Assembly (NCBI GenBank): GCA_016866375.1
Contig: VGMK01000035.1
Location: 1-13,872 of the forward strand
Length of the DNA: 13,872 bases
Origin: Bacteroidota bacterium
GTDB lineage: Bacteria; Bacteroidota; Bacteroidia; Flavobacteriales_D; Crocinitomicaceae
Direction: 5' to 3'
Both the position numbers and the translations under genes were made by a program. Shown in pieces: positions 13,746 through 13,872 of the stretch. The notes beneath the pieces are model-generated. The model had not been told where the DNA came from. It searched no databases and was given only the letters and a program-made list of their open reading frames with translations. Position 1 is the stretch's first letter; the number at the start of each line of letters is the position of its first letter.

Positions 13746-13872
13746 TAACGGTTTCGGGCTTTGCGTTCGGGCGGGTTTCGGAGAACAAAACTATCTGCCA
13801 GCACTGAACTTGAATAGAAGCACAAAGCTCCAAGTTTGCACGTCCGCCCGCCTGACGCAAAACCCGTGTTAG
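13746..13872. repeat. Long imperfect inverted repeat with attC-like ends (cut by window edge)
   Basis: The left arm, 13746-13776 (TAACGG...TTTGCGTTCGGGCGGG), pairs imperfectly with the right arm, 13841-13871 (CCGCCCGCCTGACGCAAA...GTGTTA). TTTGCGT and GGCGGG pair exactly. Inside, AACTTG (13807-13812) pairs with CAAGTT (13831-13836), so the whole folds as a long stem-loop. It is much richer in G and C than the rest of the window. The ends ATAAC and GTTAG are near the RYYYAAC and GTTRRRY boxes of integron attC sites, but the right box is cut off by the window end. It may instead be a non-coding repeat family element. Confidence 0.45.

Noticed and set aside
1..13872. CRISPR arrays, tRNA or rRNA genes, intact transposases, defence genes
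   Set aside because: No regularly spaced repeats, no tRNA-like cloverleaf with a TTCRA loop noticed, and no transposase or defence motif in any frame that I read.

Overview
The window looks like the chromosome of a Bacteroidota bacterium, most likely Flavobacteriales (a Fluviicola/Crocinitomicaceae-like organism is my guess). The support is: AT-rich DNA; two C-terminal sorting domains of the type IX secretion system (T9SS); promoter boxes fitting the Bacteroidota -7 consensus TAnnTTTG; almost no Shine-Dalgarno sequences; and many lipoproteins with a short signal ending in Ser-Cys.

Layout. 1-308 is AT-rich with no gene. 309-1013 (minus) is folE. 1014-1709 holds decayed gene pieces (a frameshifted minus-strand relic at 1148-1353, a plus-strand 3' tail at 1390-1467 followed by a hairpin) and a bidirectional terminator. 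1710-2156 (minus) is a small lipoprotein, then a doubtful 66-residue ORF, then an orphan T9SS sorting domain cut off by a stop codon (2404-2841). 2993-5365 (plus) is a tight cobT-cobS-cobC operon for assembling the lower nucleotide loop of cobalamin; cobU is not in the window. 5491-5887 is a broken LysM gene facing a GH73-type glucosaminidase (5881-6336, minus). 6466-6780 is a minus-strand relic with three stops.

6811-10926 carries envelope proteins: a secreted protein joining a discoidin-like NADase-type glycan-binding domain to a Hint autoprocessing domain, a lipoprotein with a broken small lipoprotein beyond it, an L,D-transpeptidase lipoprotein, and an NlpC/P60 peptidase that appears to be transcribed without a leader. 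10902-12253 is a minus-strand cluster: a UVR-motif coiled-coil protein, a basic lipoprotein and a broken gene joined by ATGA start/stop overlaps, followed after a gap by a small basic protein. 12424-12792 (plus) is an unknown acidic protein. 12926-13594 (minus) is the 3' part of a T9SS-exported PKD/SprB-like repeat protein with no start. The right edge (about 13746-13872) is a GC-rich long imperfect inverted repeat with attC-like ends.

Themes: peptidoglycan remodelling (glucosaminidase, L,D-transpeptidase, NlpC/P60, broken LysM), late cobalamin assembly, and unusually heavy gene decay: about eight relics in 14 kb. I see no defence system, CRISPR array, intact transposase or RNA gene. The best candidate for something little described is the glycan-binding/Hint protein, which has a Hedgehog-like layout (exported ligand-binding domain followed by a Hint domain without the terminal splicing Asn). 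Second is the possible integron attC site at the right edge.
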